From positions 3,247,001 through 3,311,000 of the forward strand of contig WPIO01000002.1 of NCBI GenBank assembly GCA_009760855.2: a DNA stretch of 64,000 bases. Direction: 5' to 3'. A model generated the notes under the pieces. That model made no database searches, was not told where the DNA came from, and saw nothing but the letters and a program-made list of their open reading frames with translations. Both the position numbers and the translations under genes were made by a program. Shown here one piece after another: positions 1 to 12,435 of this stretch. Position 1 is the first letter of the stretch; every line of letters starts with the position of its first letter. This DNA comes from Cristatella mucedo (lineage: Eukaryota > Bryozoa > Phylactolaemata > Cristatellidae).

Positions 1-845
1 TAGACAGAATTGACTGTGGAGCTGATTTGGTCGTCTTGTGTAAGGTCAATTTGGAACAGAAAACCTAAAATGTGTACAGATACAACAGGAGATATGCTGG
101 TAGAGACGATTTTGAGCTTTAAGCTATCGAATTTCCGAGTCAAACTTGATTTGCCTATAGCTATTAAGTCGGGTTTACCGTCATTTAATTTGAGAAAGTT
201 TGCTGACACCCAGGCATGCAGCAAGGGTGTGCAGTTAACTAGACGTGAAGGAGGGCTGGGAGGGATCACAGCAAAAGTACAGCCGAGTGTCATCTGCATA
301 GAAGTGAAAGCCTAGATTGCACTTGGCGATCACATCGGTATGTCGGAGAATATAAACTGAAAAGAGTGAACCGAGCACAGAGCCCAGAGAGGCCCCGTAC
401 TTCAGCGTTTCTTCGTGTGCCCTATGTCCGTTCACATCAATACTGTGGAGTATCCAACTAAAATAGGGCCTGAACCACTGCAGTGCAGTGCCAGTGATGC
501 CCAGACGAGATGAGAGGCGCTCAATAAGGTCTTCGTGATCAATTGTACCAGACGTTTCCGAAAGATCGAGCAAAAAAGCAAGCAGAGAGACTCTACCCAA
601 GTCGGCATTCCTGATAAAATACACCCTAAGCAATGCTGGCTCTGTGGAGTGATTAGCTCTAAAAATCAGACTGAAACTTCATTGCTAGATTTGAAGTTTC
701 TATCTAAAAGTTCAGCTGGTCTGCCACAACTCGTTTCAGTGTCTTTGATAGGAATGGTAGGAGAGATTTTGCGAAGCTACTAACATTTTCTCGGTTTACC
801 GTTGCTTACTTAATTAGTGGCTTAACTACAGCCTTTTTGAAAGAG
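1..845 (-). mobile_element. LINE-A reverse transcriptase fragment (CR1/L2 group)
   Basis: Minus-strand reading gives degenerate reverse transcriptase: PFLSKTLKRVVADQL near 700-750, LLDLSETSGTIDHEDL near 530, and the catalytic YADD in FHFYADDTRLYF near 310. Stops and frameshifts show it is dead. It runs off the left window edge before its 3' end. Confidence 0.85.
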
Positions 846-1099
846 GCGTGGATATGTTCGGTGATTTGTGTTTCGCCGAAGGAGGACCTAGTCGGAGACA
901 CCGCGGTGGCTGGAAACTCGGCTCGCTCGGTATTCAAAGCATTGTCTCACGCCACCATGCATAATCTTCCCCGGGAGCTGCTGCGAATCACTGTGACTTA
1001 GTGGTCTTCAGGTCTACCATAACCCCGACAGCTCTTCTTAACGTCTGTCTTTGGGATGCTAGCTCATTTTACATAAAATATCAGGACTGACTGTCTGTC

Positions 1100-2970
1100 T
1101 GTCCATCGTCAGGTATACAAAGACTACCGTATATCATACCACTCGATCTTAGCAAGGACTAAGCTTACCTTCGATACAAAAATTGTCGAATTGCAGATAC
1201 ACAATAAAAAAAATGTTGATGTCAACCATCAACCATCTCCTTAACTGCTTCCGGAGTAGCTGCTTACCTAGTGATCCTTGTGGTGTGCTGACCTAGCCGA
1301 TCGCTTCTCTCGCTCATTTGTCAGCAAGATAGACAAGATCAGAGTCCATCTCCTAGGTGTCAGCAACCCCACTGGACTCGTGTCACGCAATAACATCAAC
1401 ATAGGACTCATGTCATTCAATTCCATGCCCTATCTCAATGTCTACATTCAAGGAGGCTACGAGTGACCTTATCTTAAAATTCATCCCCCAGTCAAAGAAG
1501 GCTACTAGTCCTCTAGACCATATTCCCACTATCCTACTTGTACGATGCACTGATCTGTTGTGGCCATATATAACTAACATAATAAATGTCTTTAGCCTCA
1601 GGTCATGTCCCAGCACCTTTTCAAAAGGCTGCCGTTTGGCCATTAATTAGGAAGTATAACCAGACCAAGGGAACTTGAGCAGCTTCCGCCCAGTCTCTCC
1701 TTCTACAATTCCTATCAAAGACACTAAAACGAGTTGTGGCAGACCAGTTAATAATAATAATAATAATGTACTTGATAAAGCACCCTCAGAGAACTTAATC
1801 TCTTTCTAGGCGCTTTACATTTGCTGCAAAGGGAAGTTGAACTCTTTGATAGAAACTAATGGCTGCCATTAACAGATGCGTTTCAAGCTGCTTTTTTAAT
1901 TTCGTCATGTCAGGGAATGTGACGTCAGTTGGGAATGAGTTTTAGGTTTTGGGACCTTATGAACTAAAGGCACTATCTCTAAAAGTTTTGAGGTTCGTAA
2001 GAAGCATGGCTAAGTTATTCGAGCCTGAACAGCGGGTTGCACGCTGCTTGGCCTGGTGTGGGAGCAGTTCTTATAGATAGGCGGGAGCCATAGAATAAAG
2101 GGACATACAAATAAGTCACGGATTCTTGAAGCCGATCCGCTGCTTGATTGGCTATAAAGGATTGCCCACTGCAGGATTCAAACATACGACCAGGGTAGTG
2201 AAGAGCCAGAAATTCAACTTCAAACCTAGCATTGAAGATCCAGTCCGGTTTTTAGAGCTAATCACTTCGCAGAGCCAGCATTGCTTAGGGTGTACCTTAT
2301 CGGGAATGCCGGATAAAGTCTCTGCTTGCTTTGCTTGATCTTTCGGAAATGTTTGATACAATTCATCCCAAAGTCTATCTCGTCTGGGCATCACTGGTAC
2401 TGCACTGGAATGGTTCAGGCCCTATCTCGGGGGGGGGGGGGAGACTCCAGAGTATTGATGTGAACGGACACAGGTCATCCGAAGAACCACTGAAGTACGG
2501 GGTACCTCGTGGCTCTGTGCTCGGTTCGCTTCTTTTCAAAGTTTACTCTCAGACTTACCGATTTGATCGCCAGGCACAATCTAGGCTTTCACTTCTATGC
2601 AGATGATACCTGGTTGGACCTTTGCTTTGATCGCTCCCAGCCCTCCTGCACGTCAAAATAACCACACACCCTTGCTGCGCGTTTTGCTGATATCCTCACG
2701 GGAATAGCAGCAAACTTTCTCAAATTAAATGACGGCAAAACTAATTTACTAGTTATGGGCAAACTAAGCGTGACTCAGAAACTAGAGAGATTGCCGCTCA
2801 AAATCGGCTCCGCCAGCAGATTTCCTTTTCATCTGTACGTAAGCTAGGCTTCGGTTATACAGTGACTTTTCCCTAGATTAACACATCAGCTTCACAGTCA
2901 AGTCTGCCTACTTCTAGTTGCATAACATTGCTAAAATTTGGGCTTGCTTATGCAGGGACATAACACGGGG
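1100..2970 (+). mobile_element. LINE-A copy, plus strand, split by a nested insertion
   Basis: Two pieces (1100-1747 and 2216-2970) form one degenerate LINE-A. The first has the linker and RT start (LADRFSRSFVSKIDKIRVHL, KATSPLDHIPT). The second has the palm (LDLSEMFDTIHPK, SIDVNGHRS, YADD region, LKLNDGKTNLLVMGK). The piece between is an opposite-strand insertion. A second insertion follows at 2971. Confidence 0.8.
1748..2215 (-). mobile_element. SINE/LINE-A chimera, minus strand, 5' truncated
   Basis: Read on the minus strand it starts inside a tRNA-like SINE head (B box GTTTGAATCC), passes directly into the last part of the LINE-A ORF and ends in the LINE-A 3' UTR and a (TTA)n tail at 1748. 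It interrupts a plus-strand LINE-A reverse transcriptase and pairs as an inverted repeat with 2985-3350. Confidence 0.75.
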
Positions 2971-3350
2971 TGTGATAGCCCAGGTGGTAAGGTGCTGGCT
3001 CTTCACTACCCTGGTCGTATGTTTGAATCCTGCAGTGGGCAATCCTTAATAGCCAATCAAGCAGCGGATCGGCTTCAAGAATCCGTGACTTATTTGTATG
3101 TCCCTTTATTCTATGGCTCCCACCTATCTATAAGAACTGCTCACACACCAGGCCAAGCAGCGTGCAACCCGCTGTTCAGGCTCGAATAACTTAGCCATGC
3201 TTCTTACGAACCTCAAAACTTTTAGAGATAGTGCCTTTAGTTCATAAGGTCCCAAAGCCTAAAACTCATTCCCAACTGACGTCACATTCCCTGACATGAC
3301 GAAATTAAAAAAGCAGCTTGAAACGCATCTGTTAATGGCAGCAATTAGAT
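1855..3350. repeat. Large inverted repeat, two arms of about 360 bp
   Basis: Arms 1855-2211 and 2985-3350 are reverse complements with roughly six visible differences; the spacer of about 770 bp is LINE-A reverse transcriptase. Transcription through it would give a long dsRNA hairpin. Confidence 0.85.
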
Positions 3351-3580
3351 GGTACTAGTTAGTCGTCCTTTGTGTGCTTATGCGTGCCGACAATGCCTGC
3401 AGTCCATAACCATATCTACATGCTGACCCTTTGCATGTCAATCTAACAATGGTATGCTTGATGAAATTACAAATTTTACCTCTAATAATGTAGTCATGCT
3501 TTCGCAACAGTATCTTTAAAGTGCCTAGGATGAGATTAATTTCTCTGGTGGCTCTATGCAAACATATTACTGTTATCAAA
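2971..3580 (+). mobile_element. SINE/LINE-A chimera, plus strand
   Basis: It begins with a full tRNA-like head (A box GATAGCCCAGGTGG, B box GTTTGAATCC) and switches after AATCCTT to LINE-A ORF sequence, then LINE-A 3' UTR. About 360 bp match the minus copy at 1855-2211 with only a handful of differences. The tail from about 3355 is more diverged. Confidence 0.75.
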
Positions 3581-3589
3581 AAAGGAGAC

Positions 3590-4310
3590 GTAATTTGCTA
3601 ATTTGCAAATGTGCACTCTCACAGTAGAAATTGAACATTAAAATGCTAAAACTTCCCATGAGTATGAACTTAAAAAGGGTTTCCGAAGAGACGATTGGTG
3701 CTTCTGTTTATACCAGCTGAGTTGATGTATTGGAAAGCAGCCAGATTGAGCATGACCGACCAGAAGTCGCATTGTGCCTGCCATTGGTACACGACGCACA
3801 CGTTTACATAAAATCTGCCCGTGATTTCTACAGTGGGTATACTATATATTAAAATTTGATCTTAAAATGTTTGGTACAATTTTCTGTACACGCAACTCAA
3901 TCCTAATTTGCTACTTGGCACCGACGAATTAATAAATTTAATAAAATAAGATTTACGTTCATTTCATACAAAGATGTTGAATGAAATTTTGAAATAAGTT
4001 TAAATTTTTGCTCCTATATAGAGGGAGCATAATAGAAGCGTATTCATGAGAGACCACAACGAGAAAAAGAAGCAACAGAGGAAGCCACTCAGTGCCCCAC
4101 TGCCGAAACTCATAGAAACGTGGCATACTATAAACTTTACAAACACAAACTCTATAATATATACCATACTATACAGGTCGTGGTATGGAGTACTTGCCCA
4201 GGAGCAGGCCGGGCTCACCAGCTAGGCTGGGCTCACCACTAGGTTAGCAGACACTCAGGCCCGCTTTTTAATGCAACAGCGAAAATTTCAACGATTGTTC
4301 CCGGGCAAAA
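3590..4310. other. Unassigned sequence
   Basis: No coding motif or repeat match was found on either strand. The frames here are short and without family signature. Confidence 0.4.
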
Positions 4311-4311
4311 G

Positions 4312-4445
<134 letters not shown>

Positions 4446-4609
4446 AGCATAGCACTGTAAAAGAACTCAATCGCTATCCAGGCGCTTGACATGTGCCATG
4501 GTGCACCCGTCTTTGTCGAGATATGGAAACGAAATGTGAAAGCCTCGTCGTAAAGGAACTCAAAGCTTACTTTTACGTTTGACACACCATTGGGTGCACG
4601 AGCCGTAAC

Positions 4610-4725
4610 GGCAATCAATGCAGCGTGCAGAGGGCAGTGAAGGATTTCCCGCGGCAGGACTCGAACCGACGACCAAGGGTGCGAAGTGCGAGCTCCTTAC
4701 TCCCATGCTAAGAGCCAGGTGCGTA
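4610..4725 (-). mobile_element. SINE-I copy, diverged, minus strand
   Basis: On the minus strand it reads as a tRNA-like head with the B box GGTTCGAGTCC and a ...GGGAAATCCTTCA end, aligning to the SINE-I head seen at 37745. The A box is degenerate. Confidence 0.55.
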
Positions 4726-5670
4726 CGATGACGTCGACTGCGGAAAGAGACTCGTTGGCGAAACTCTTCTTAGCGTAGTATTGCTTATGTGCAAAGCAAG
4801 TCTCCTCGCCTAAAAGGAATTCTAACTTCCCTTTTGAAGATCTTCCAACCTTAGTCCACTATCGATACTTTAAACAGTACAAGGATTAATACTACGATTT
4901 AAATAATACGTGGATCTTGTATCGACAGTCCGAGTACATCTCGCTCAGCACGTGTATGCACGCCCGACCCGCGGGTGGAGAACAGTTTCGAGCGATGTGG
5001 CCGCCTATTCCCGCTCAGCGCCTACCACCACGGCCTGGCTTTGCCGTGCACGAACCGGTAACAGCCGAGGGAGCGAGTCGCCACCGCCGCCAACGACGTT
5101 TCTGAGGAGGATGAGGGGCCAGCGAGTTGCTCGTGCAGTCTCCGGCCGCTCTGCTATTCCGCAGCTACTCCGATTACAGGAGCCCGGTCGACTCGACAGG
5201 TATGGCTAATCAAGACGAGGAATGCCGTCAAAGACCTGCATTCGCGCATACCTCATCCAAGTATGCTGCCAACTCGCTCGATACGACCGAGCACGCGTCG
5301 GGCCGCCGCCATCTCGCGGCCTCCTAGAGCCGCCGACGCCGCCGAGGAGGCGGGAGTCGCAGGCGAGACGGTGAAACCGACTCTCCGCCTCGACTATCAC
5401 CCGAGATCGAGAGTTTGCTAGCGGCCGAGCCGATCTCGAGCGCCCGTCGAGCAGTCGCTCTGCGACGCCGCATGGCCCACGAGTCCCTTGGTCCTGCCCC
5501 CTTGCCGAGAAGGCGGGCCAGTTGCAGGCTGGGCGCGGAGCAACCGAGCGGCTCCAGCGCCATCTCGCACCTCGGCGAAGGCCGATGGAGCGGGGCGGGG
5601 CGGAGGCAGGGCCAGACTTGGCGCCAGTGAGGCGCGAGCTCAGTTGAACGTAGCAGCTTTGCGCAGGCGC
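4726..5670. other. GC-rich 3' flank of the GPCR gene
   Basis: This region lies downstream of the GPCR stop and may contain its 3' UTR. It has no recognisable protein motif. The overlapping Arg/Pro-rich frames on both strands look compositional. Confidence 0.4.
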
Positions 5671-5895
5671 TCAGGTTTCGGACGCGGGCAGCCCGTTTTC
5701 CTGGTCGGACCGAGTCTCCGTCTCGCTGCTCACGTAGCAGCTGCCCGTCTCAGTCGGCACGCACAGCACGGTGCTGGCGGAAATGTACTTCTTCAGCAGG
5801 ACGTCGGCGCTCTGCGGGAAGGACTTGCATCGGTTGTCGTACGACTTCTTTCGATCGCGAAGCTGCCGCAACCTCCGCACGAGCGCCGTTCGAAC
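5671..5895 (-). CDS. GPCR exon 11: helix 8, C-terminal tail and stop
   Basis: It encodes residues 423-496 and a TGA stop. VRTALVRRLRQLRDRKK continues the basic helix 8; the rest is a Ser/Thr-rich tail with possible kinase and arrestin sites. The C-terminus (PASET) lacks a class I PDZ ligand. No AATAAA signal was seen just downstream. Confidence 0.88.
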   Translation of the reverse strand, partial: VRTALVRRLRQLRDRKKSYDNRCKSFPQSADVLLKKYISASTVLCVPTETGSCYVSSETETRSDQENGLPASET

Positions 5896-8800
5896 CTAGC
5901 ACAGGGAAAGGCCGAGCTCAGCCAGCAGCACCCTCAGCGGGAGCAGAGGCCGGGGTAGGGCTGAAACAGAGGGACGGATCATCAGCGAGGGGCGCCCGAG
6001 CCGCCCGCGATCTGACCACTGCAGCTCTGACCCTCTGCTCGAGAGCCGTGGCCGCCGGAGCGGATCTCGTTGCGAGAGTCGCTCGAAGGTCGAGGTCGCT
6101 CGAATGAGCCGAAAGGAGAGCCGCGAGGCGACCGCGACTGACTCACTCACCTCACCGTTGAAAAAGCAGTAGAGCGTCGCCACGAGCATGCCCTGCAAAA
6201 GCAGCGAGGAAGCGAAAACATTTCGAGGCGTCACCAGGTGCCCGCTCCTTCGGACCGCACGGATCGCGAAGCAGCTAAAGCAGTCGGGCCAGCGGACCTG
6301 CAGCCCACTCTTTCTCGCCGGCCGCGGACGGTCATAGCAGCTGGGAGCCGCAACAGGCCTCCGACCAATAGCAAACCAACTACGACGACCTCGACTAACC
6401 TGCGTCGTCTGCAGGACTGCATTCGTGATCGAGTAGGCCATTCTTGCCTCCGGCGAGGTTCTCATCGACGGCGCGGAGACGAAAATAATATTCGTTATGC
6501 TCAGCAGAGGCAGTAAAACGCCCGTAGCTTTCATGGCTTTCCTATAAAGGAAATAGCCTGTTGCTGCTGCTTTGTTCGTCGATATCGATATCATCAATTT
6601 GAGGCTTGCTCGAACTCTAGCTGCGTCTTGGAAGCTGCAGTCGGTCGCCAGCAGCCGAACCAAATTGGGTTTACCTTTATTCGGTTAAAAATACGTCGCG
6701 ACCGTATGCTGACTAAAGCGGGAGATATCGTTGCCCGAAGCAACAATCGAAGATGGACACAAGCACCGGCTCTCGTTGGAGCAAATCTCGGTCTATCGAG
6801 TTGGGACTGTTGGAAGCGACTGATTAAAAGCGACGGTGATGCACATGCCTGGGCACGCGAGGCTTCGGTCAGACCGAACGGCCGTTCGCCGGTGCATTTG
6901 GCTTGTTGCTGTTGTGGCAGCTGCCCACTAGCGTCGCCGAAAGTGCTCGTTGTTGGTCTGCGATCGACGAGGAGGCGGCAAGCGCTGAGCTTGGTGAGCC
7001 GTAATGGCACACTAGGTAAGGCGGTTGCTTTCATGACCTCGGTCTTGAGTTCGTGGGTTCGATTCCTGCGGTGGGCGATCCTTTCACGCCACTGCAAGCG
7101 GTGCTGAAAGCCGTCAAGGCTCTTCTGTCGCTATACAAAAAGGGGCTGTTTAAGCAGCTCGGATTTAGGCGGCCTCGGTGGCTGTGGTCTCGCAAAAGCT
7201 CTGCCCTGATATTGTCGACCAACCCTCGTTGAGAGCCAGCCAGAGACTGCGATAGCGGCCTGAGACAGTGAAGTGAGAACATGGCCGCCGAAAGAGACTC
7301 GTCAATCGAGATCTCGACGTTCTCGATAATTACTCAAGTCGGAACGTCCGTCCTTGAAGTCGCGCTACTTACTTACTAAGCACTCATCCGGCCGATGCAT
7401 GCACGCCGGTGCAGGAGCAATGCGTAGGCAGACGCGGGCGCAGAACAAATTCGTGCTCGAGACAGTCGCTGCATTCTGGTAGTTTCAACGCGCTGGAGGA
7501 GGAGACGCTGAGCGCGACGCCAATTTCTTGCCGTGGGTGGTAGCTTGAAATACCTTATTTGCCTGTGCTCCGGAGAGCACGCCGAGTTCAGCTTCCTTAT
7601 TAGCACTTTCATGATGTTGATAAGAAAAAACAGGTTCGCCTAAAAATATTAAGAATCCCTAGTTAAACGAGGGTCCGGCTGAGTGCACGCAGCGAGCGGG
7701 AGTCCACTCGAAACGCATTGATCAATAGACAGCTCGGCAGTGGGAAACGACGCGGGCCGCGATCGACCCAAACCAGACTCTCCGACTGAAAACGGAGGGG
7801 GGGGGGTTGGGCGAAGCAGTGCAAATGCCGATGTAAAGGGAACGCCATAAATTTCTCAGCTTGCCAATGCTGAAACAGTTGTAAACGGGGCTGGCGTAAC
7901 TGAGGTGGTGGGCGTGGTTCAATGACGTTGCTATCGAAGGGCTCAAGACTTTCCATCTCCGCCTCTTCACATGGTGGTAAAGTAATGCGGCGGTCCGTTC
8001 TCTTGCCTAAGTGGCACGGTAGGCGACGTACCCTGCTTATTACCTCGGAGACGAAGGTGGAACGAGGCGCAAGAGCTAATAGTCAAGTCTGAGACACAGC
8101 TGAAGCGAGTGAAGAAATAAGCGCTTCGAAGGACTGCAGCAGTCGATAGAGCTCGGTAGATGCGTGCGCATAGGCAGGGTTCGCAGACCGCATACCAAGT
8201 GACCTTGACATTGGTGCGTTAACGAAATCCAACCGAGTAAGGTGTCTCGGGAGGTGATCGGAGCAACAGTGATCGAAAAAGGTGGGCTCGGAGGCGAACT
8301 TAAAATGCATTGAGGTCATCAGAGCATTACGGACTTCAATGAAGGCTAGGCCGTAGTCAGTGCATGCTGGCGCGAGTCACCCAGCTCCCTGTTTTAAATT
8401 AAAATCTTATCAGATCTTGTCAGACGTCTAGATCGACTCTGAGCAGAGGTCTGATCTGGCGGTCAGATGACATGCCTCGAACCTCCCAGCTAATTGATTG
8501 CCGTCTCGTCGAATGAGAAAGCACCGGAAATGAAGCTCGAGCGGAAGGCGAGCATGACCAGCTGATAGGTAGAGATAGAGGTGCCACGGTGAAATTTTGA
8601 GATCTAAGCAATCTTACCGTGCTGTTGTGTCAAAAATGACGTGGCCTTGTTTTTTCTTTTAACGGGACTAGGCAAACTGGGGTCAAGGCTTGTGTTTTTG
8701 CAGTTTGGACTTGAAATTATAAAGCCTGCTCGAGTGATTGGCCTTCGTCGCCATTTAAAGTAGCATTAGCATGTACGGCACAGGTCTGCCGCTGCAGGCC

Positions 8801-11800
8801 GAATGAGCTGCGTCAAAGCGATGGCGCGCGACCGCATCCACCGATGCCATCGACGACGGTCGCTCAGATTCGAGGATGCTCTAGATGGAGGCGGCCAGCG
8901 GCTGGCACGTTGTCCGGCATCCAATTGAAATGCAACCTCTAGGTAAGCCACTCGCTAAGAAAATACTAAGAAAACCTCACTTAATCAGCAAGCAGCCGCT
9001 GCAAGTTAAATTTAGTGTATTATGCGCTCAGTCAGTGCGAAACCTCAGTTCGAGGCTGGGGCTAAACACTTCGAGGCCGGCGGCGAGGCCGCGTCGTCAT
9101 CGCCTTCATCGGCCCATCCTTCCAGTCGCCCCAGCTCTCGGAGCCTCAGAGCGAGCGATTAACGAGAAGGATTCGCCCACGCTACAGCGGCTCGCTTCTC
9201 GAGTGTGGGGGTTGGTCACGGACGAGAGAAACTGATGCCGTCGAAGTCTCGACAAAGCGATCGCGTATCGGTGGATAAACGACTATTCGAACGGCACGAA
9301 GGCGCCACAAAAGATGCATCAAATAGATGGAATGCTTACCACTACGGCCATTATGATGGGTGCCACTATTATCCAGTGGTAGTCGCTCGCGGAATAGTGG
9401 CGCCAACAGGTCTGCTCCTCGTGAAAATTCGCCATGCACAAGGTCCAGACTATGACGCAGACGGCGGGCATGCCTACAAGCGAGAGGCAACGGCAAGATT
9501 TGTCGCAGCCAGCGAGCGAGCACAATCCTTGAGTGACAGCCGGCGCTACGAACACTCCGAGGCGTCAGTACTCCAGCTCCTACTCACCCCAGCCGATCAG
9601 GTGATACATGAGATAGGGAGTCCTCTTGCTGAATACGGCCACGGCGATCTTGCAGTACATGTACAGTCCCTCGACGAACGTCCAGAACACGTTAGTCATC
9701 AGAGTGTACTGCACCAAGGCAGTCAGAACTTTGCAGAGGTCAGGCTAGATCGAACGAATCGCCAAAAAGTTCCGGATATCGCACGCCCCGCCTAACGGCG
9801 GTGGCAGCAGCGTCGATGGCCGCAGCGAGGCCGGCTCGACGGCGCCTCCCACATTCCCTGTGTGCAGCACTCGTAGCAGCCGGCGCCGCCGAGTACCTTC
9901 ACGAACGCAGGAACATTCGGTGCAGTGGCGCAAGCGCGGGGGGGGGGCTGAGAGCGTTACGCTCATTATCGTCTAGGAGACCTGCTCTATGCCTATCCTT
10001 TTTAGAAAACACTCGGGCCTCTGGGGATTAGAGGCGTGGCCATGCAGTCTCGTGAGAGGCTCGCCGCTAACCGCACGCGCCGTATGTAAACACGGGGGCT
10101 GATTATAGCCCTCTAGAACATTGAAAGATTGCTTGCACTAAGCAACGTTCAATATTTTTGTCTGCCATCATTGCTCTTTGGAAAGGTACGGTTCGTAATA
10201 TACTCATCAAGAGCACAATTCAAGCACTCACGCTCGAACGCGAAGGAGAAACGCTCAAGCGCACGCACGCTCCCGTGAACTCGTACTCGAAAACATCCGC
10301 TCCCGTGAACTCGTACTGAACACATCCACACGCAATTTCGCGATCGCCCGCTCGCTCGCGCGCACACACACACACGATATTTATACATGCACGTCCACAC
10401 ACGAACACACGTGCTGTCCTTAGGGATACATCCTTCGTGCACTATCTACAGGTAAACTTTGAGACGTGGAGAAACTGTGTGCTACACCAACCAGCAATGT
10501 AATAGTTCCACCAATACCTCCAGTCAATTTGGCTCTAATTAAGACCCCGAATGTCCTACTTAAGGGTACAAGGTATGATTGCGAAATTTATTTGAATTGC
10601 CATAACTTAAAGTTGGCTGAAATAAACTAGATTACAACCCGACCATGCTCGAAGTCGCATTTTCGCGGCAGTGCTCTCGTCGCCTGATGTCGGCACAGCC
10701 TCTGCCAGTTGGGACAGTCGCCGCCACGTCCGCCGCAGGCACTCACACCGGTCGCCTCTCGATGCTGCTGACAGCGCGGGTCAAGGAAGAATCGTCGACA
10801 CGTGACTTTATCGAGCTCTGACAGCCGCATGTCCATGAGTGTGTGCCTGCCGATGACTGGAGTGGGTTTGCCGACGACACTATGTGCTTGAGTAAAGCCT
10901 GGCTGGTCAAAGCCGGACCTCTGGCTCGAGACCAGCAACGGTGCAGGGATGTGGCGGGACAGTGGGCGAGAGGGGCCAGCACCAGTCACACAGCCAGGCC
11001 CCCTTCGTCCCTTTCCCGTGAAGGGGGAGGGGGTTGCGGAGTGGCCTCAGATCTTGGGACCCCAGATTCGGGTTTCTCTTGAAGCACCTCTACCGGCCCG
11101 ACCGAACCGGGGCGATGGAAAGATTCTACTTCCTTGGCCAGCCTACCGAACCGGCGACCTTGACTTTGGGAGTTCGGAAAGCCTCCACTGCTCTAGCCAG
11201 AAGGGCATCCTCTGGCTGATTGTGCCACGCTCATTGATGTTGCAGTTTCTTACTTCCAGTACACTGGCATAGTGCATGCGTACATTCGCGTGTTTATCTA
11301 TTGTGTCCACGAGTAGTGAGTGTTCGCGGGTAAATTGCACACCGTTGCTTACCTAATACGTTACTAGCAGGATGAAGTAATGGTGGATACCGATGCATTG
11401 GTAACGACAAAGAGCACGCCACACGCCGCAACGCAACGAAGCTCAGTCTGGGCACTAAAAGCCACCAACTTGGGGATCCAGCTTCCCGGCACGCCACCTC
11501 CCTCCCCCTTTACGGTTGCACGAGACTCGCCTGTTAAATCGCCTGCTAATCAGTAGCTGTGAGAGGTCGCCAACTTTTTCATTTCTTTAACCGCACGGTC
11601 CTAGGCTATGTCGGCTGCTCACTGACCACCACAAACGGAGCGGCAGAATTCCCATTTAATGCAGAACAAATACCTAGACCCTGTCGCAATAGCCCGTCGT
11701 GAGATTTTAACGAACGGACAAGAACCGCGTGCAAGATCATCGAGATGAGCCAAGGGCGAGAGAGGGCAGCGGCGGCGGTGGGGTGGCGGCGCCGGCTGAG

Positions 11801-12352
11801 AGATCGGCAATACCTTATCGGGGTAGCTGTGCGAGTAGAGGCCGACGCCGATGTACGGCTCGAAGTAGACCATTGTCAGAACGCAGTGGAGAATCAGCGA
11901 AATGACCAGGTTCTTGTGGATGTGCACCCGAGCACAACGCAGCGACCTGAAATTTCGGAGATCGCATCAGAGCCGACCCAGGCATCTCAAAATTGATCAG
12001 CTGCAAGCGGAAGTAGCAGCAAACCAACTGATTAGTGAGGCTGCTTGGGAAGTATGAGCCAGTGAACGACAATTTTGGTCAAGCCACGTTCTAAGCAAAA
12101 CCTTAACTTGCTTCGAACTTTGAGTGAAGCTTTAAGATTCTCGTTATTCCGCTAGGGATTAGCTGAAACGTGATTCTGATTTGGGTTTTGTAAATTTACT
12201 TATATCCGAGTCTTTCACCAAATGTTGTTAATGAGACCGCCAGATTGCACTGACTGCAGCTGACAGAAGTAAGGCAGAGATGGCGTCGCATGCATACGCT
12301 TCCTCCCCTATCTTATCTGTAATATCTCAGTCCCTTTATTGCTCGCGAGTGT

Positions 12353-12435
<83 letters not shown>

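Noticed and set aside
5896-6663. 255-codon minus-strand ORF as a single protein
   Set aside because: It is exons 9 and 10 of the receptor plus read-through of introns; splice sites and homology show only parts are coding.
9205-9795. 196-codon plus-strand ORF
   Set aside because: It is antisense to receptor exons 6 and 7 and their introns and has no recognisable motif.
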